Shown: positions 22,528 to 33,460 of the stretch, piece by piece
Layout: every line of letters starts with the position of its first letter
How positions within the stretch are numbered: the first letter of the stretch is position 1
From: Schistocerca nitens
Lineage: Eukaryota; Arthropoda; Insecta; Orthoptera; Acrididae
Assembly: GCF_023898315.1 (NCBI RefSeq)
Contig: NC_064618.1
Coordinates: 247,107,076-247,171,075 of the forward strand
Reading direction: 5' to 3'
Length of the DNA stretch: 64,000 bases
Notes under the pieces: generated by a model
What the model was told of the DNA's origin: nothing
Seen by the model: the letters and a program-made list of their open reading frames with translations, nothing else
Database searches by the model: none
Program-made: the position numbers and the translations under genes

Positions 22528-23682
22528 CACTGAAACTCCTAAGAAACTAGTACAGGCATGCATATACAAATACAGAGATATGTAAATAGGCAGAATACGG
22601 TGTTACAGTTGCCAACGCCTATGTAAGACAACAAGTGCCTGGTGCAGTTGTTAGATCTGTTACTGCTGCTACACAAGTGTAGCATCTACGAGGTAGTGTA
22701 AAATGGGGATTTTCCCATACAACCATTTCACAAGTGTACTGTGAATATTAGCAATCCAGTAAAACATCAAATCTCCGACATTGCTGTGGCCATAAAAAAA
22801 TCCTGCAGAACGGGACCGACAATGACAGAACACAATTGTTGAACACGGCGGAAGTGCAACCCTTCTGTAGATTGCTGCAGATTTCAATGCTGGGCCATCA
22901 ACAAGTGTCAGCATGCAAACCATTCAACGAAACATCATCGATATGGGCTTTCGGAGCCAAAGGACCACTCGTGTACCCTTGATGATTGCACAACACAAAG
23001 CTTTACACCTTGCCTGGGCCTGTTAACAACGACATTGGACACTTGATGACTGTAAACATGTTGCCTGGTAGGACGACTCTCATTTCAAATTGTATCGAGC
23101 AGATTGACGTGTACGTGTATGGAGACAACCTAATGAATCCATGGACCCTACACGTCACAAGGAGACTGTTCAATTTGCTGGAGGCTCTGTAATGGTGTGG
23201 GGCATGTGCAGGTAGAGTAATATGCGACCCCTGATACGTCCAGATACAGCTTTGACAGGTATTATGTACGTAAGCATCCTGTCTGATCACCTGCATCCAT
23301 TCATGACCATTGTGCATTCCGACGGACTTGGGCACTTCCAGCAGGAAAAAGCGACACCCCACATGTCCAGAATTGCTACAGAGTGGCTCCAGGAACACTC
23401 TTCTGAGTTTAAACACTCGCACTGGCCACCAAACTCCCCAGACATGAACAGAATTGGGCATATCTGGGATGCCTTGCAATGTACTGTTCAGAAGAGATCT
23501 CCACCCCCTCATACTCTTACGGATTTATGTACAGCCCTGCAGGATTCATGGTGTCAGTTCCCTCCAGCACTACTTCAGATGTTAGTTGAGTCCATGAAAA
23601 GTTGTGTAGTGGAACTTCTGCCTGCTCATGGGAGACCTACACGATATTAGGCAGGTGTACCAGTTTCTTTGGCTCTTCAGAG
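22528..23682 (+). mobile_element. Tc1-family transposon (Tc1-C)
   Basis: The left end CACTGAAACTCCTAAGAAAC and the right end, with GTTTCTTTGGCTCTTCAGAG, are inverted and imperfect, and lie next to TA on both sides (22526-22527 and 23683-23684). The 1155-bp element carries a transposase relic in sense orientation. Confidence 0.85.
22650..23650 (+). pseudogene. Tc1-C transposase, broken
   Basis: N-terminal HTH remnants lie at about 22700-22960 and include TIQRNIIDMGFRSQRTTRV. The first catalytic region is degraded (DDSHFKLYR, about 23073). SVMVWG lies near 23191. The second Asp lies in IVHSDGLGHFQQEKATPH (about 23309-23362) and the third region reads WPPNSPDMNRIGHIWD, with Gly where Glu is expected. 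The C-terminal part (23222-23650) is the longest open block. Stops and frame changes near 23025 and 23218 rule out function. Confidence 0.82.
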
Positions 23683-23734
23683 TAATAACAAAGGAAAACA
23701 GCACTGGGTTAGGATGGAAGAAAAGCCATCAGGT

Positions 23735-23894
23735 AAAATCAAACAATGGAAAATCCTGGATGGGATGTAACAATATTATGAGGGATAGTTGCTGCTCACC
23801 ATATAGCGGAGATGCTGAGTAGCAGATAGGTACAACATAAAGACTGTCACAAACTAAGCTCTTGCCCAACAAAGCCTTTGTCGGAAATAGATGA

Positions 23895-23945
<51 letters not shown>

Positions 23946-24285
23946 CGATAGTCTGTGGCAGCTGGAGCCACACTACGAACAGCGGCAACAGTGCATGATG
24001 GGAGAGGCAACTAGGTGCGGGTACGGAGGAGGAGGCTGGAGTGGGGAGGGGGAGGGATAGAAGGGTAGGGGTGGGGGACAGTGAAGTGCTGCTGGGAAGC
24101 ATGCAGGGACAAGGTGAAGAGAGGTGAGGGCATCTAGGTTAGATGTAGAGTGAGAGAGAGGTGGGGTAGCAGGAAAGGAGAGAAGTAAAAAGTGCGTTGG
24201 TGGAATACAGGGCTGTGTAGTGCTGGAATGAGAACACGGAAGGGGCTGATGGGTGAGGACAATGACTAACAAAGTTTGAGATCAC
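23735..24285 (-). repeat. Inverted 3' tail of PLE2 copy b
   Basis: About 550 bases that, read on the minus strand, match the 3' region at 26470-26950 of the adjoining plus copy: the same C-rich tract, CAGCAGCACTTCACTGTCCC and a dinucleotide run, then the terminal ATATGGTGAGCAGCAAC motif. It joins the plus-oriented body near 24286, making a fold-back element. Confidence 0.8.
23894..23942. repeat. (CA)n microsatellite
   Basis: About 24 CA units inside the inverted PLE2 tail. Its mirror is the (TG)n run at 26814-26865. Confidence 0.97.
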
Positions 24286-24348
24286 CCTCCAAAACTTCCT
24301 CCCACCACCACAAAGAATCCAGAACATAATCAGACACAAAATACTGTC

Positions 24349-26290
24349 ATGAACCTTCCATCTGAAAGCCTTAACCCCGCAAAAATTTCAGTCCTTTCCA
24401 AAGTCCTCACCTTTTGCCCCATTCCCAAATTCATTCATGCAGTACTTGTGAAAGACCTTCTCTCCTTCTTCGGGCCCCTTCAGGGAGACACTTTTTTGCC
24501 ACCAATCAGACTCTGCCAAAGACCAATGTTGAACCCTGCCTGACTCAGTTCACTCCTCCATCCAACCATGATCCACCCCCACTGCCCCCAAATCACCCCC
24601 TGTTAACTTTCCAGAATTTCTTAACCTCAAACCTTGTCTCACCATGATTCTCCAAATCTCTCAAAATGTGAACTAACTTCACATCTGCAGAAAGAACCAT
24701 AGTCCACCACCTAAAAACTGATCCCGACCTTATAATCCTACCTGCTGACAAAGCCTCCACCACTGTTGTTTTGAACTGCATGGATTATTTGGTAGAAGGA
24801 CTCCATAAATCCAGCAGGATCTCCAGTCTCTCCTCAAATCCTTATGCCCATCTCAGAACCTCTATGTGGAGTCCATCTATTTCCTCACCCCTACCACTCT
24901 CTGCACTCCTACCTTCTACATGCTTTCCAAAGTACATAAACCCAACCACCCAGGACACCTCATTGTGACCAGTTACTGTGCTCCCACTGAGAGAATTTCT
25001 GCTGTCATAGACCAACACATTCAGCCTATTGCCTACAACCTACCTTCCTATATTAAAGATACCTACCATTTCTGCCACTGACTCTCCACTGTTCCTGTCC
25101 CTTTACCACATGATGACCTGCTCATCACTACTGATGCCACCTCCCTTTACGTTAACACCCCCAATAGCCTTGCCCTTAATGCTATAGAATACTACCTTTC
25201 CCCATGCCCAATGGATTCTATACCAGCAACCTCCTTCCTAGCCGCCATGACCAACTATGTCCTCTCTGACAGTTACTTCTCCTTTGAGGGCATTATGTAC
25301 AAACAAATCTGGGGTATTGTTATGGGCACCCACGTGGCACCATCCTATGCCAACCTATTCATGGACCACCTAGAGAAATCCTTCCTAAACACCCACCCCT
25401 TACTTGCTTTAGATTCATTGGTGACATCTTTGCGAACTGGATCGAGGTTGAGGGGACACTATCCACATTCCTCCAGAACCTCAACAGCTTCTCACCCATT
25501 GGCTTCACCTGGTCCTACACAATCCAACAAGCCACCTTCCTAGATGTTGGCCTTAACCTCAAAGATGACTACATCACTATATCTGTTCATATCAAACCTA
25601 CAAAACACCAGCTATACCTCCACTTTGACAGCTGCCACTCATTCCCTACCAAGAAGTCCCTTCCATACCAGCCTAGCCACCCATGGCCGTCTCATCTGTA
25701 GTGACAAGTGGTCCCTCTTGAAATATACTGAGGGTTTCACTGAGGCCTTTATGGACCGTGGTTATCATCCCAACCTTGTGCGAAAACAAATATTCTGTGC
25801 CTCATCTTTCCAGTCACCACCCACCTCCCAAAGTCTCACCATCTGGCCACATGGGAGCATTCCCCTCGTAACTCAGAACCACCCAGGACTGGACCAATTA
25901 ATTACATTCTCCTCCAGGGTTTTGACTACCTCTCATCGTGTCCTGAAATGGGAAATGTCCTGCTCACTATCCTTCCCACTGCTCCCACAGTGGTATTCCA
26001 CCATCCACTGAACCTACACAGTGTACTCACCCTTCCCTACACAACTCCTGCCCCCAACCCCTTGCCTCATGGCTCATATTCCTGTAATATTCATAGATGC
26101 AAAACCTGTCCCATACATCCTCCCATCACCACCTACTCCAGTCCAGTCACAAACTTCATCTATCCTATCAAAGGCAGGGCTACCTATGAAACCAGTCACG
26201 TAATCTACAAGCTAGGTTGCAACCACTGTGCTGGATTCTATGTGGCAATGACAACCAACAAGCTGTCTGTCTGCATGAATGGACACTGAC
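24349..26290 (+). pseudogene. PLE2-b reverse transcriptase and GIY-YIG endonuclease
   Basis: Blocks in order: LTFCPIPKFIH (about 24409-24441), a degenerate LTKPPPLLF segment (about 24746), MLSKVHKPNHPGH (about 24920-24958), MGTHVAPSYANLFMDHLEK (25322-25378), the catalytic region now reading FIGDI (25413-25427; the first of the two Asp is Gly) and FLDVGLNLKDDYITISVHIK with KPTKHQLYLH. A Cys-rich CKTCPI stretch and VIYKLGCNHCAGFYVAMT (26200-26253) follow; the latter is the GIY-YIG core with Ala for Gly. Several frameshifts and stops are present. Confidence 0.82.
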
Positions 26291-26810
26291 AAACTGTGGG
26301 CAAGAAACAAGTGGACCACCCTGCTGCTGAACAAGCTGCCAAACATGCTATCCTTCATTTCAATGAGTGCTTCTCAGCCTGTGCCACATGGATCCTTCCA
26401 ACCGACACCACCTTTTCTGAATTATTCAGGTGGGAACTCTCCTTCCAATATATCCAACGTTCCGTAACCCTCCTGGCCTTAACTTCGTTAGTCATTGTCT
26501 TCACCCATCTGCGCTTCCCTGTTCCCATTCCATCACTACACAGCCCTCTATTCTACAATGCACTCTTTACCTCTCTCCTTTTCTGTTACCCCACCTTTCT
26601 CCCGCTCTCCGTCTAACCTCCGGGCTCCACATAATTGCCTTGCCTTCTCTCCACCTTGTCTCTGTACACTTCCCAGCAGCACTTCACTGTCCCCCACCCT
26701 GCTATCCCTTCCCCTCCCTGTCCCAGCCTCCTCCTTACCCCCACCCTGTTGCCTCTCCCGTCATGCTCTGCTGCTACTCATAGTGTGGCTTCAGCTGCCA
26801 CAGACTGTGG

Positions 26811-26813
<3 letters not shown>

Positions 26814-26894
<81 letters not shown>

Positions 26895-26895
26895 G
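26814..26895. repeat. (TG)n followed by (TTG)n microsatellite
   Basis: About 26 TG units (26814-26865) switch directly to about ten TTG units (26866-26895) in the PLE2 3' region. Confidence 0.97.
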
Positions 26896-26951
26896 ACCAA
26901 AAGCTTATTCTGTGACAGTCTTTTTGTTGTGCCTACCTGTGACTCAGCATT

Positions 26952-27445
26952 TCTGAAGAAGAGTACTTTGTTAAGACTGAATACAGATTTAAGTGTTAGA
27001 AAGTCTTTTCTGTAGGTTGTCTGGAGTGTAGCCATGTATGGATATTAAACACGGATGATAAACAGTTTAGATAAAAAGAGAATGGTAGCTTTTGTAATTT
27101 CGTGCTACAGAAGAATGCTGAAGATGAGATGGGTAGATCACATAATTAATGAGGAAGTACTAAATAGAATTGAGCAGACAAGAATTTGTGGCACAACTTG
27201 ACCAAAAGAACATATCGGTCAATATGACACATTCTGAGTCATGAAGGGATCACCATTTTAGTACTGGAGGGAACTGTGGGGGTAAAAATCTTAGAGGGAG
27301 ACCAAGAGATGAATACAATAAGCAGGTCCAGAAAGATGTAGATTTCAGTGGTTGTTCGGAAACGAAGAGGCTTACATAGGATAGAGTAGCATGGAGAGCT
27401 GCATCAAACCAGTCTTCAGACTGAGGACCACAACATAAACAACAT
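26952..27445 (+). mobile_element. RTE-type LINE 3' fragment
   Basis: Starts with TTTCTGAAGAAGAGTACTTT (compare RTE-1 near 1480) and runs to the AGGACCACAACATAAACAAC 3' tail. It encodes remnants of the C-terminal domain (KRMVAF, YRRMLKMRWVDHI and the terminal AWRAASNQ equivalent). It cuts the PLE2-b tail. No clear TSD was found. Confidence 0.85.
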
Positions 27446-28670
27446 CCCACACACCCCCAAGAACGATGGAACAAATGAGCGCCTCCTTCATCACCAAGTA
27501 CCAGACTGGAACAACTGAACCACATTCTTTATCAGGTCTTTGATTATCTATCATCATGCCTTGAAATGAGGGACATCATGACAAAAATTGTTCCCACCCC
27601 TGCTAACATTGCGTTCCATCATCCACCCAACCTCTACAGCACCATAGTCCATCCCTACGTCACACCCAATCCCAACCTCTTACCACAGTGTTCATATCCC
27701 TGAGGAAGACCCAGGTCCAAAGACCTGCCCAATCCACCCACCCAGCACTTCTTATTCCAGTGTTGTCATAGGCTTACCTCACCCCATCAGAGGCCGGGCC
27801 ACCTGTGGAAGCAGCCATGTAATGTACCATTTCTGCTGCAGTCATTGCACAGACTTTTATACTGGTGTGACTCCCAGCCAGCTGTCAACCACGATAAATA
27901 GCCACCACCAAACTGTAGCCAACAGTGAAGTGGATCACCCTGTGGCACAACGTTCAGCTGAACATAATAAGCTTAATTTCAGTGGCTGCTTCACAAATCA
28001 GGCCATCTGGATCCTCCCCCCTAGCACCAGCTTTTCTGAACTGCACAGATGGGAGTTATCCTTACAATGCTTCTCTGCTGCCAATGTCATCCCGGACTCA
28101 AGCTATCATAGTATACTGTCCCCACACCCTCCACCCAACAGTTTCCACTTTTTCTTTCCTATCACCTCCTCTCACTTCACATGCCTTCCGCCCTCATTGT
28201 GCTCCGCTCTCTACCAATGCACTCACTGGTCTTCTCCCCTTCTCTGCTTCCCCCCTTTGCTGCTCCTAGCCCCCCCTTCCCCTCCCCCACCCCACACAGT
28301 ATCCTGACACTACACCTGGCAACTCTGTCTGGCTACCATCTAGTTCCTGCACACTCCGCCAGGCAGCGCTGACTCCTCTCACACCACCTGTTGTTCCCTG
28401 CTATGCCTCCCCCTTCCCCACCCCATTCTGGATTGCTGCTTGGATTCATTCAATGCAACACCACTGCATTCTGGCCAGAGCACCCGGACACAGTGCCAGT
28501 ATGTGCACGATGTGTGCTGTCTTGTGCAAATGTCTGTGTGTTTGCTTTCTTTCCTGAGAAGAAGGCTTTGGCCACATGGTCAGTGTGTTACAGTCATTTC
28601 GTTGTGCCTGTCTGCAAATCAACAAGTCATCTTTATGGTGAGTAGCAATCTAGACTTTTCATTATTGATA
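27446..28670 (+). mobile_element. Penelope-like element PLE2-type copy c, C-terminal half
   Basis: Carries a diverged endonuclease block CGSSHVMYHFCCSHCTDFYTGVT (about 27809-27877) followed by the WILPPSTSFSELHRWELS block (about 28009-28062), the same order as copy b, then a C-rich tail with an ATCTTTATGGTGAGTAGCAA end near 28650. Frames are broken after 28307. The RT is missing. Confidence 0.75.
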
Positions 28671-28671
28671 A

Positions 28672-29516
28672 AATTATTTAATTGGACAGATAAATAGCAT
28701 ACTCACCAAGCAGCGACAGAACACACACATTAAAGACTGTTGTGATTGGCAAGCTTTTGGAGCCTGGGGCTCCTTCTTCAGGCAGGAGGGTTGAAGGGGA
28801 AGGAAGGAAAAGGACTGGAAGGGTCTAGGAAAAGGGTTGGATATTGGAAAAGTCACCCAGAACTGTAGGTCAGGGGAGACTTACCGTACAGGATGAGAAG
28901 GAAAGACTGTTTGTTGGGGACTGCATCGGACAAGATTTGAAAACCTGAGAGCTTAAAGGTGGAAGACAGGGTAATATGCAAGACAGAATTACTATTAAAA
29001 CATGGATGAATGGGCATAGGCAGATGGTATATACTGCAACTCGTAATATCTTGTTGCAGAACACGCTATAAAATATGACATTCGTGACCTCGGCACCAGT
29101 TTCACCAAACACACCATCTGGATTCTTCCTCCAGACACCAGTGTCTCAGAACTCCGCAGGTTCTCGTGCACGATATTTTAGTAGGAATCTCTGTCTTGCA
29201 AATTACCCTGTCTTCCACCTTCAAGCTCTCAGGTTTTCAAATCTTGTCCAATACAATCCCCAACAATCAGTCTTTCCTTCTCATCCCATACAATAAGTCT
29301 CCCCTGAACCACGGTTCCAGGTGAGTTTCCCGAAATCTACCCCTTTTCCTAGACCTCTCCAATCCTTTTCCTTCACCCTTCTTCCTTCCCCTTCAACCCT
29401 TCCGCCTAAAGAAGAAGCCACTGGCTCCTAAAGCTTGCCAGTCACAACAGTCTTTAATATGTGTGTTCTGCCGCCACTTGGTGAGTAGATGTTTTATCTA
29501 TCCAATTAAATAATCT
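28672..29516. mobile_element. Fold-back Penelope-like element (PLE3)
   Basis: The left arm (28672-28975) and right arm (about 29195-29516) are inverted copies: ATTTAATTGGACAGATAAAT at the left edge is mirrored by ATCTATCCAATTAAAT at the right, and TTAAAGACTGTTGTGATTGG is mirrored by CCAGTCACAACAGTCTTTAA. The short centre (29060-29165) encodes a scrap TIWILPPDTSVSELRRF, equivalent to the last coding block of PLE2. This is a Penelope element reduced to a coding stub between inverted tails. Confidence 0.78.
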
Positions 29517-30249
29517 AGTCTTTTTATATTATTGCTGATATTCCAACCTGGACTTTCCACTGTTCAATTTTCTAGAGTTGAGTTAGGAGGTTTTTGTATA
29601 ATGTTGTTTATGCTTGCAAAGATTTTCCGAGTGGAAATCAGTGTGTTGAGTGATTGCATTTAGCATTCAAGAATTCTCCTCTTTTTGTGGACAATCTTTT
29701 TCTGTTTCAATTAACACTGTCACCAAACACATTCTCTGTGACAACGTCCAGTAATCATAACCTGTAAGTTTTATTCTCCTAAAGAGTCATGTTACACTAT
29801 TTCAAAGAAATTATCAGGACCCTCTGGTACCAAAAGTAGATACTGACAATCACACATGACAATTCTCTTCTGGAGTAAAGTGCATAAAGTAAATGAAGTA
29901 CAGCAGAAGTTAGCATTAAGAGTATTGTGTCCAGTTATACCTGCGCCTCTTTTAGATGCCCTTTCAAAGTAATAAACACATTTTTCCAGTGAACTGTGAT
30001 TTGCACAATTAAAATAATACGTAGGAAATAGAATATAGTTCCTATTAAACTTTGTCTTCCAGCCTAGGTATCAGAGAGGAGCCACATACTCTGCTGCAGT
30101 TACTAAACAAGTTTTCAGTTTCTGTACAGTAAGAAACTGTTAACATGCGTAAATTCAAAGGCCAATGAAGAAAATGTATCTTATTTGCCACTTCTATGAA
30201 TTTTGTGGTTATCTCAGCCTTTTTCTTGCTTTTTAAGTAGATTTGTCTT
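29517..30249. other. Unassigned AT-rich DNA
   Basis: No domain or repeat family recognised. Confidence 0.35.
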
Positions 30250-30790
30250 GTTACATGCACTGATAGGACTGTCTACAATTTCCTCTGTCATGTTCTTTTT
30301 CCTTAATCTGCTGGCAACTTTCGTCTATTTCTGAAGTCATCGAGCATCACAACCCATCCTCTTCCCTGCAATCTTAACTTTAACAACTCCTCACAATAAT
30401 GTTCCAGCCACAATATTTTCTATGTTCTTACCACTTCCACTAGTCATCTTCTTATTTTTTAACCATATCTTTATTTCTCATTCTACCAGTCCATTTTATT
30501 GTAAGCATATTTTCTGCATCCACATTTTGAAACTATAAAATATTTTTCCTTCTTTCTTTTCAGCTGTCCTTGATTCACTGCCACATAACACTAAACTCCA
30601 GTTAAAATATTTTCTAAACCTCTTTCTTGGTTCTATCTGAATTCTTTTTACTGTAAACAAAACTTTCACCGTTTCTTAAGCTTTTTTGTCTATTGTTATC
30701 TTACTTCTTATAGTATCCTTACAACTTCCAAAAACAGTTTGTTTCTTCCGAGAATTTTCTTTCAAATATAGTTTCATAGAAATGTCAAAC
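30250..30790 (-). pseudogene. Degenerate RTE-like LINE C-terminal region
   Basis: Minus-strand frames retain scraps of the post-RT domain of RTE-like LINEs, such as NMLTIKWTGRMRNKDM (about 30511-30464). Stops are dense. The call rests on block order and is weak. Confidence 0.45.
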
Positions 30791-30839
30791 AGTGGAGACT
30801 ACAGTCTGGAATAACAACATGGTAAGGACAGACTGCTAC

Positions 30840-31626
30840 TAACTACATAGGGGAGGCACTATGAGAAAGATTGCTAAAATCCATGCGCACTTCTTCTTCT
30901 GAAATAGAAACACACGCATACTTGCAAAAGTGCAACTCACACACACTGTGGGAGCGTGCATGGACATGATTTGGACCGGTTGGGGGTCTTACTGAGGGGG
31001 AAGTGTGGAGAAGCATGGGGAGTGAGGAGAGGGGGGGGGGGCAGGGGGCATAAAGTATGTATAAGTGCATTGACAGGATGGGTAGTTTGTGTAAGACTGA
31101 GTGGGACAAAGGAAGGGAATGGGCAGATAGAGGACAGTGACTAGTGAAGGTTGAGGCCAGGGAGGTGCGAGGCAGGGGGGGGGGGGGGGGGGGGGTGTTT
31201 ACAGGAATGAGATCTTTTGTAGTTAAGAGTTCTCACCAGCACAATTCAGAAAAGCTGGCGTTGGTAGTAAAAATCACATGGCACAGGCTGTGAAGCAGTC
31301 ATTAAAATGGAGTATGCTGTATTGGCCAGCTGTCTCTTGGCCACAGTTTATCAGTGGCCATTCACATAGACAAGCGCCTCAATAGTTGTCATGCCCATGT
31401 ACAAAGTGGCACACTGCTTGCAGCTTAGGTTGGCTACTTTCACACCCAGACCTGACTGTGATGAGATAGGAGATGTCTTGTGACAGTTTAGGGGTAGGTG
31501 TTAGTAGGACGACGTATGGGACATGTTTCGCATCTGGGTCTATTGCAGGAAAATGAGTCGTGAGGCAAGGGGTTGGACGTGGGAGTGGAGTAGGAATAGC
31601 CAAGAATATTGCATAGGTTGGTCCAC
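30840..31626 (-). mobile_element. PLE2 copy d, inverted part
   Basis: Minus-strand PLE2 3' half: CLTTHFPAIDPDAKHVPYVV (about 31576-31517), then a C-rich 3' region with long G/C homopolymers (31029-31040 and 31177-31195). It meets the plus-oriented part head-to-head near 31627. Confidence 0.75.
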
Positions 31627-33460
31627 AAAAGAGCACTCATCTTGTGACTCAGTATCATCCACGACTAGAGAAACTGAATCGCATTCGCTGCCAGGGTTTT
31701 GACTATCTCTCATTGTGCCCTGAAATGAGAAATATCCTCCCCACCCCTCCCAGAGTGGTATTCTGCTGCCCACTCAACCTACACAACACACAGGGTACTA
31801 TGAAAGTTTTGCAATTCAATGCAACAATAAGTCCCAGAAGGCTGATTGTTCTATTCATACTTGCATTGTAGCCACTGTGCCAAGTCTTTGGGCACAATCG
31901 TTCACTAGCAGGGTTAGTTTGGAGTGCTTGCTATGGCATCTTCATCATGAAGTGAGGTTCAGGCAGTTTTGCGGTATAACAAAGTTTAAACACAAACCAG
32001 TGCTTTGAAGAAATTACTCTTGCACTCGGTGATATGTGTCCACATCATACAACTATATTCAGGTAGTACAGAGGATTCCAAAGAGAACATTTCACTCTGA
32101 AGGATGTTGAGAGGACGGGAAGGCCACCATCATCAGTTACGGAGGAAAACATTGACGCTCTTGAGGAAAATGCTAGACGAACACAGTCAAGTGACACATA
32201 AGCATACAGAGGATACCTTAGCAATTCGTTCGATTCTGCATGATCATTTGCAAGTAAAGAAACTTTGTTGTCTCTGGGCACTGCACAGACCGACGGAAGA
32301 GCAGATGACGCAACATAAGACGTGGTACCAGGAGATGTTAAGGAAGATTTCTAAGGAACAATCTCAGTATGGTGAAAAACACTAACAGTTGATGAGACTT
32401 GATTGTACTACTATGACGTGTCAACTAACACTTGAAACAAATTTTGGGTCTTTGAAGATGACGACACACCCAGAACTATCATAAAATCCCAATCAGTAAA
32501 GAAGAAAATGGCAGCCAAGCATGCACCGAATATTTGCACGGTACAGGACTGAAACTTCTTGAGCACCCTCCTTACAGTCCAGGCCATGCTCCTTGTGACT
32601 TTGCACTGTAACTGCATGTAAAAATGAAGCTGAAAGGAGTGCAGCTTCCAAGTGATGAGGACCTCCTGAGGGCTTGGGACAACAAGAGAGCCTTGCTCCT
32701 TACAGAAACTTGGGAGAACTGGTTTACGGATTAGTTTCAGAGGATGGAGGGGTGTATTCAATGTGCCAGAAATTACTTAGAAAAAATTAAATAAATAAAG
32801 CTGTACTGCAAATCTTCCCTAGTACTCTTTGTATTCTTTTCCTATCCTACTCCACCCCTACTCCCGACCTACTGCCTCATGTCTCATAACCCTGCAACAG
32901 ACCTGGATGCACGACCTTTCCCATACACCCTCCCACTGCCACAGGCATCTCCTTCCCCATCAAAGGCAGGGCTACCCATGAAAGCATCCATGTGATCTAC
33001 AAATGAGCTGCAACTGCCGTGCCACTTTCTACATGGGCATGACAATTAACAACCTGCCTGTCTGGAAGAACTGTGGCCAAAATATAGCTGGACCTACCAG
33101 TTGCTGAACATGCTGCCCAAAATGACCCACATGACTATTTTACAGCCTGTGTCATCTGGATCCTTTCTACCAACACCAGCTTTTCTGAAATGTGCAGGTG
33201 GGAACTCTCTCTACAACATATCCTTCGATCCTGTAACTCCCCTGGCCTCAACCTTCGCTAGTCCCTGTCCTCCAACTACCTACCTCCTTCCTGCTCCCAC
33301 ACCATTACTACACACGCCTTCTATCCTGTCAACACCCCCCCCCCCCTTGCCTTCTCTTTTGCTCTCCACAACCTTACCCCACCCATTCATCCTCTCCAGT
33401 TCAGTCTCTCAATGCTCCACCTAGCAGCCCTATCCTGCCTCCACTATGCCCCTGCATCTT
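31627..33460 (+). mobile_element. PLE2 copy d, plus part, split by a mariner
   Basis: 31627-31791 reads RLEKLNRIRCQGFDYLSLCP and continues, after the mariner at 31792-32828, at 32829 with the same PLE2 order (a CKTC-like region, the VIYK-like endonuclease scrap near 32993-33050, and WILSTNTSFSEMCRWELS). The tail is interrupted at 33460 by the LINE stack and resumes at 41951-42235. Confidence 0.78.
31792..32828 (+). mobile_element. Mariner-family transposon, decayed
   Basis: The ends are imperfectly inverted: AGGGTACTATGAAAGTTTTG on the left and, complementing the right, AGAGTACTAGGGAAGATTTG. Transposase relics in sense include a FEDDDTPRTI-like stretch (about 32452-32485), LEHPPYSPGHAPCDFAL (about 32558-32608), which is the third catalytic region of mariners, and a C-terminal ENWFTDXFQRMEGCIQCARN block. 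An internal deletion removes the region between the second and third motifs. It lies inside PLE2-d. Confidence 0.82.

Larger units (their letters stand above)
24286..26950 (+). mobile_element. Penelope-like element PLE2, copy b (most complete)
   Basis: A plus-strand Penelope body with RT and a GIY-YIG-type C-terminal domain followed by a ~500-base C-rich 3' region ending in (TG)n and (TTG)n. The RT style (KFIH, ADK, MGTHVAPSYANLF, KPTKHQLYLH) is that of the Neptune/Poseidon-like part of the superfamily rather than PLE1. Its upstream flank is an inverted copy of its own 3' tail. The end at 26950 is cut by an RTE fragment. Confidence 0.85.

Noticed and set aside
23853..24102. Open frames of repeated Val-Cys or Thr-His across the CA/TG tract
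   Set aside because: They are translations of a dinucleotide microsatellite within a Penelope tail.
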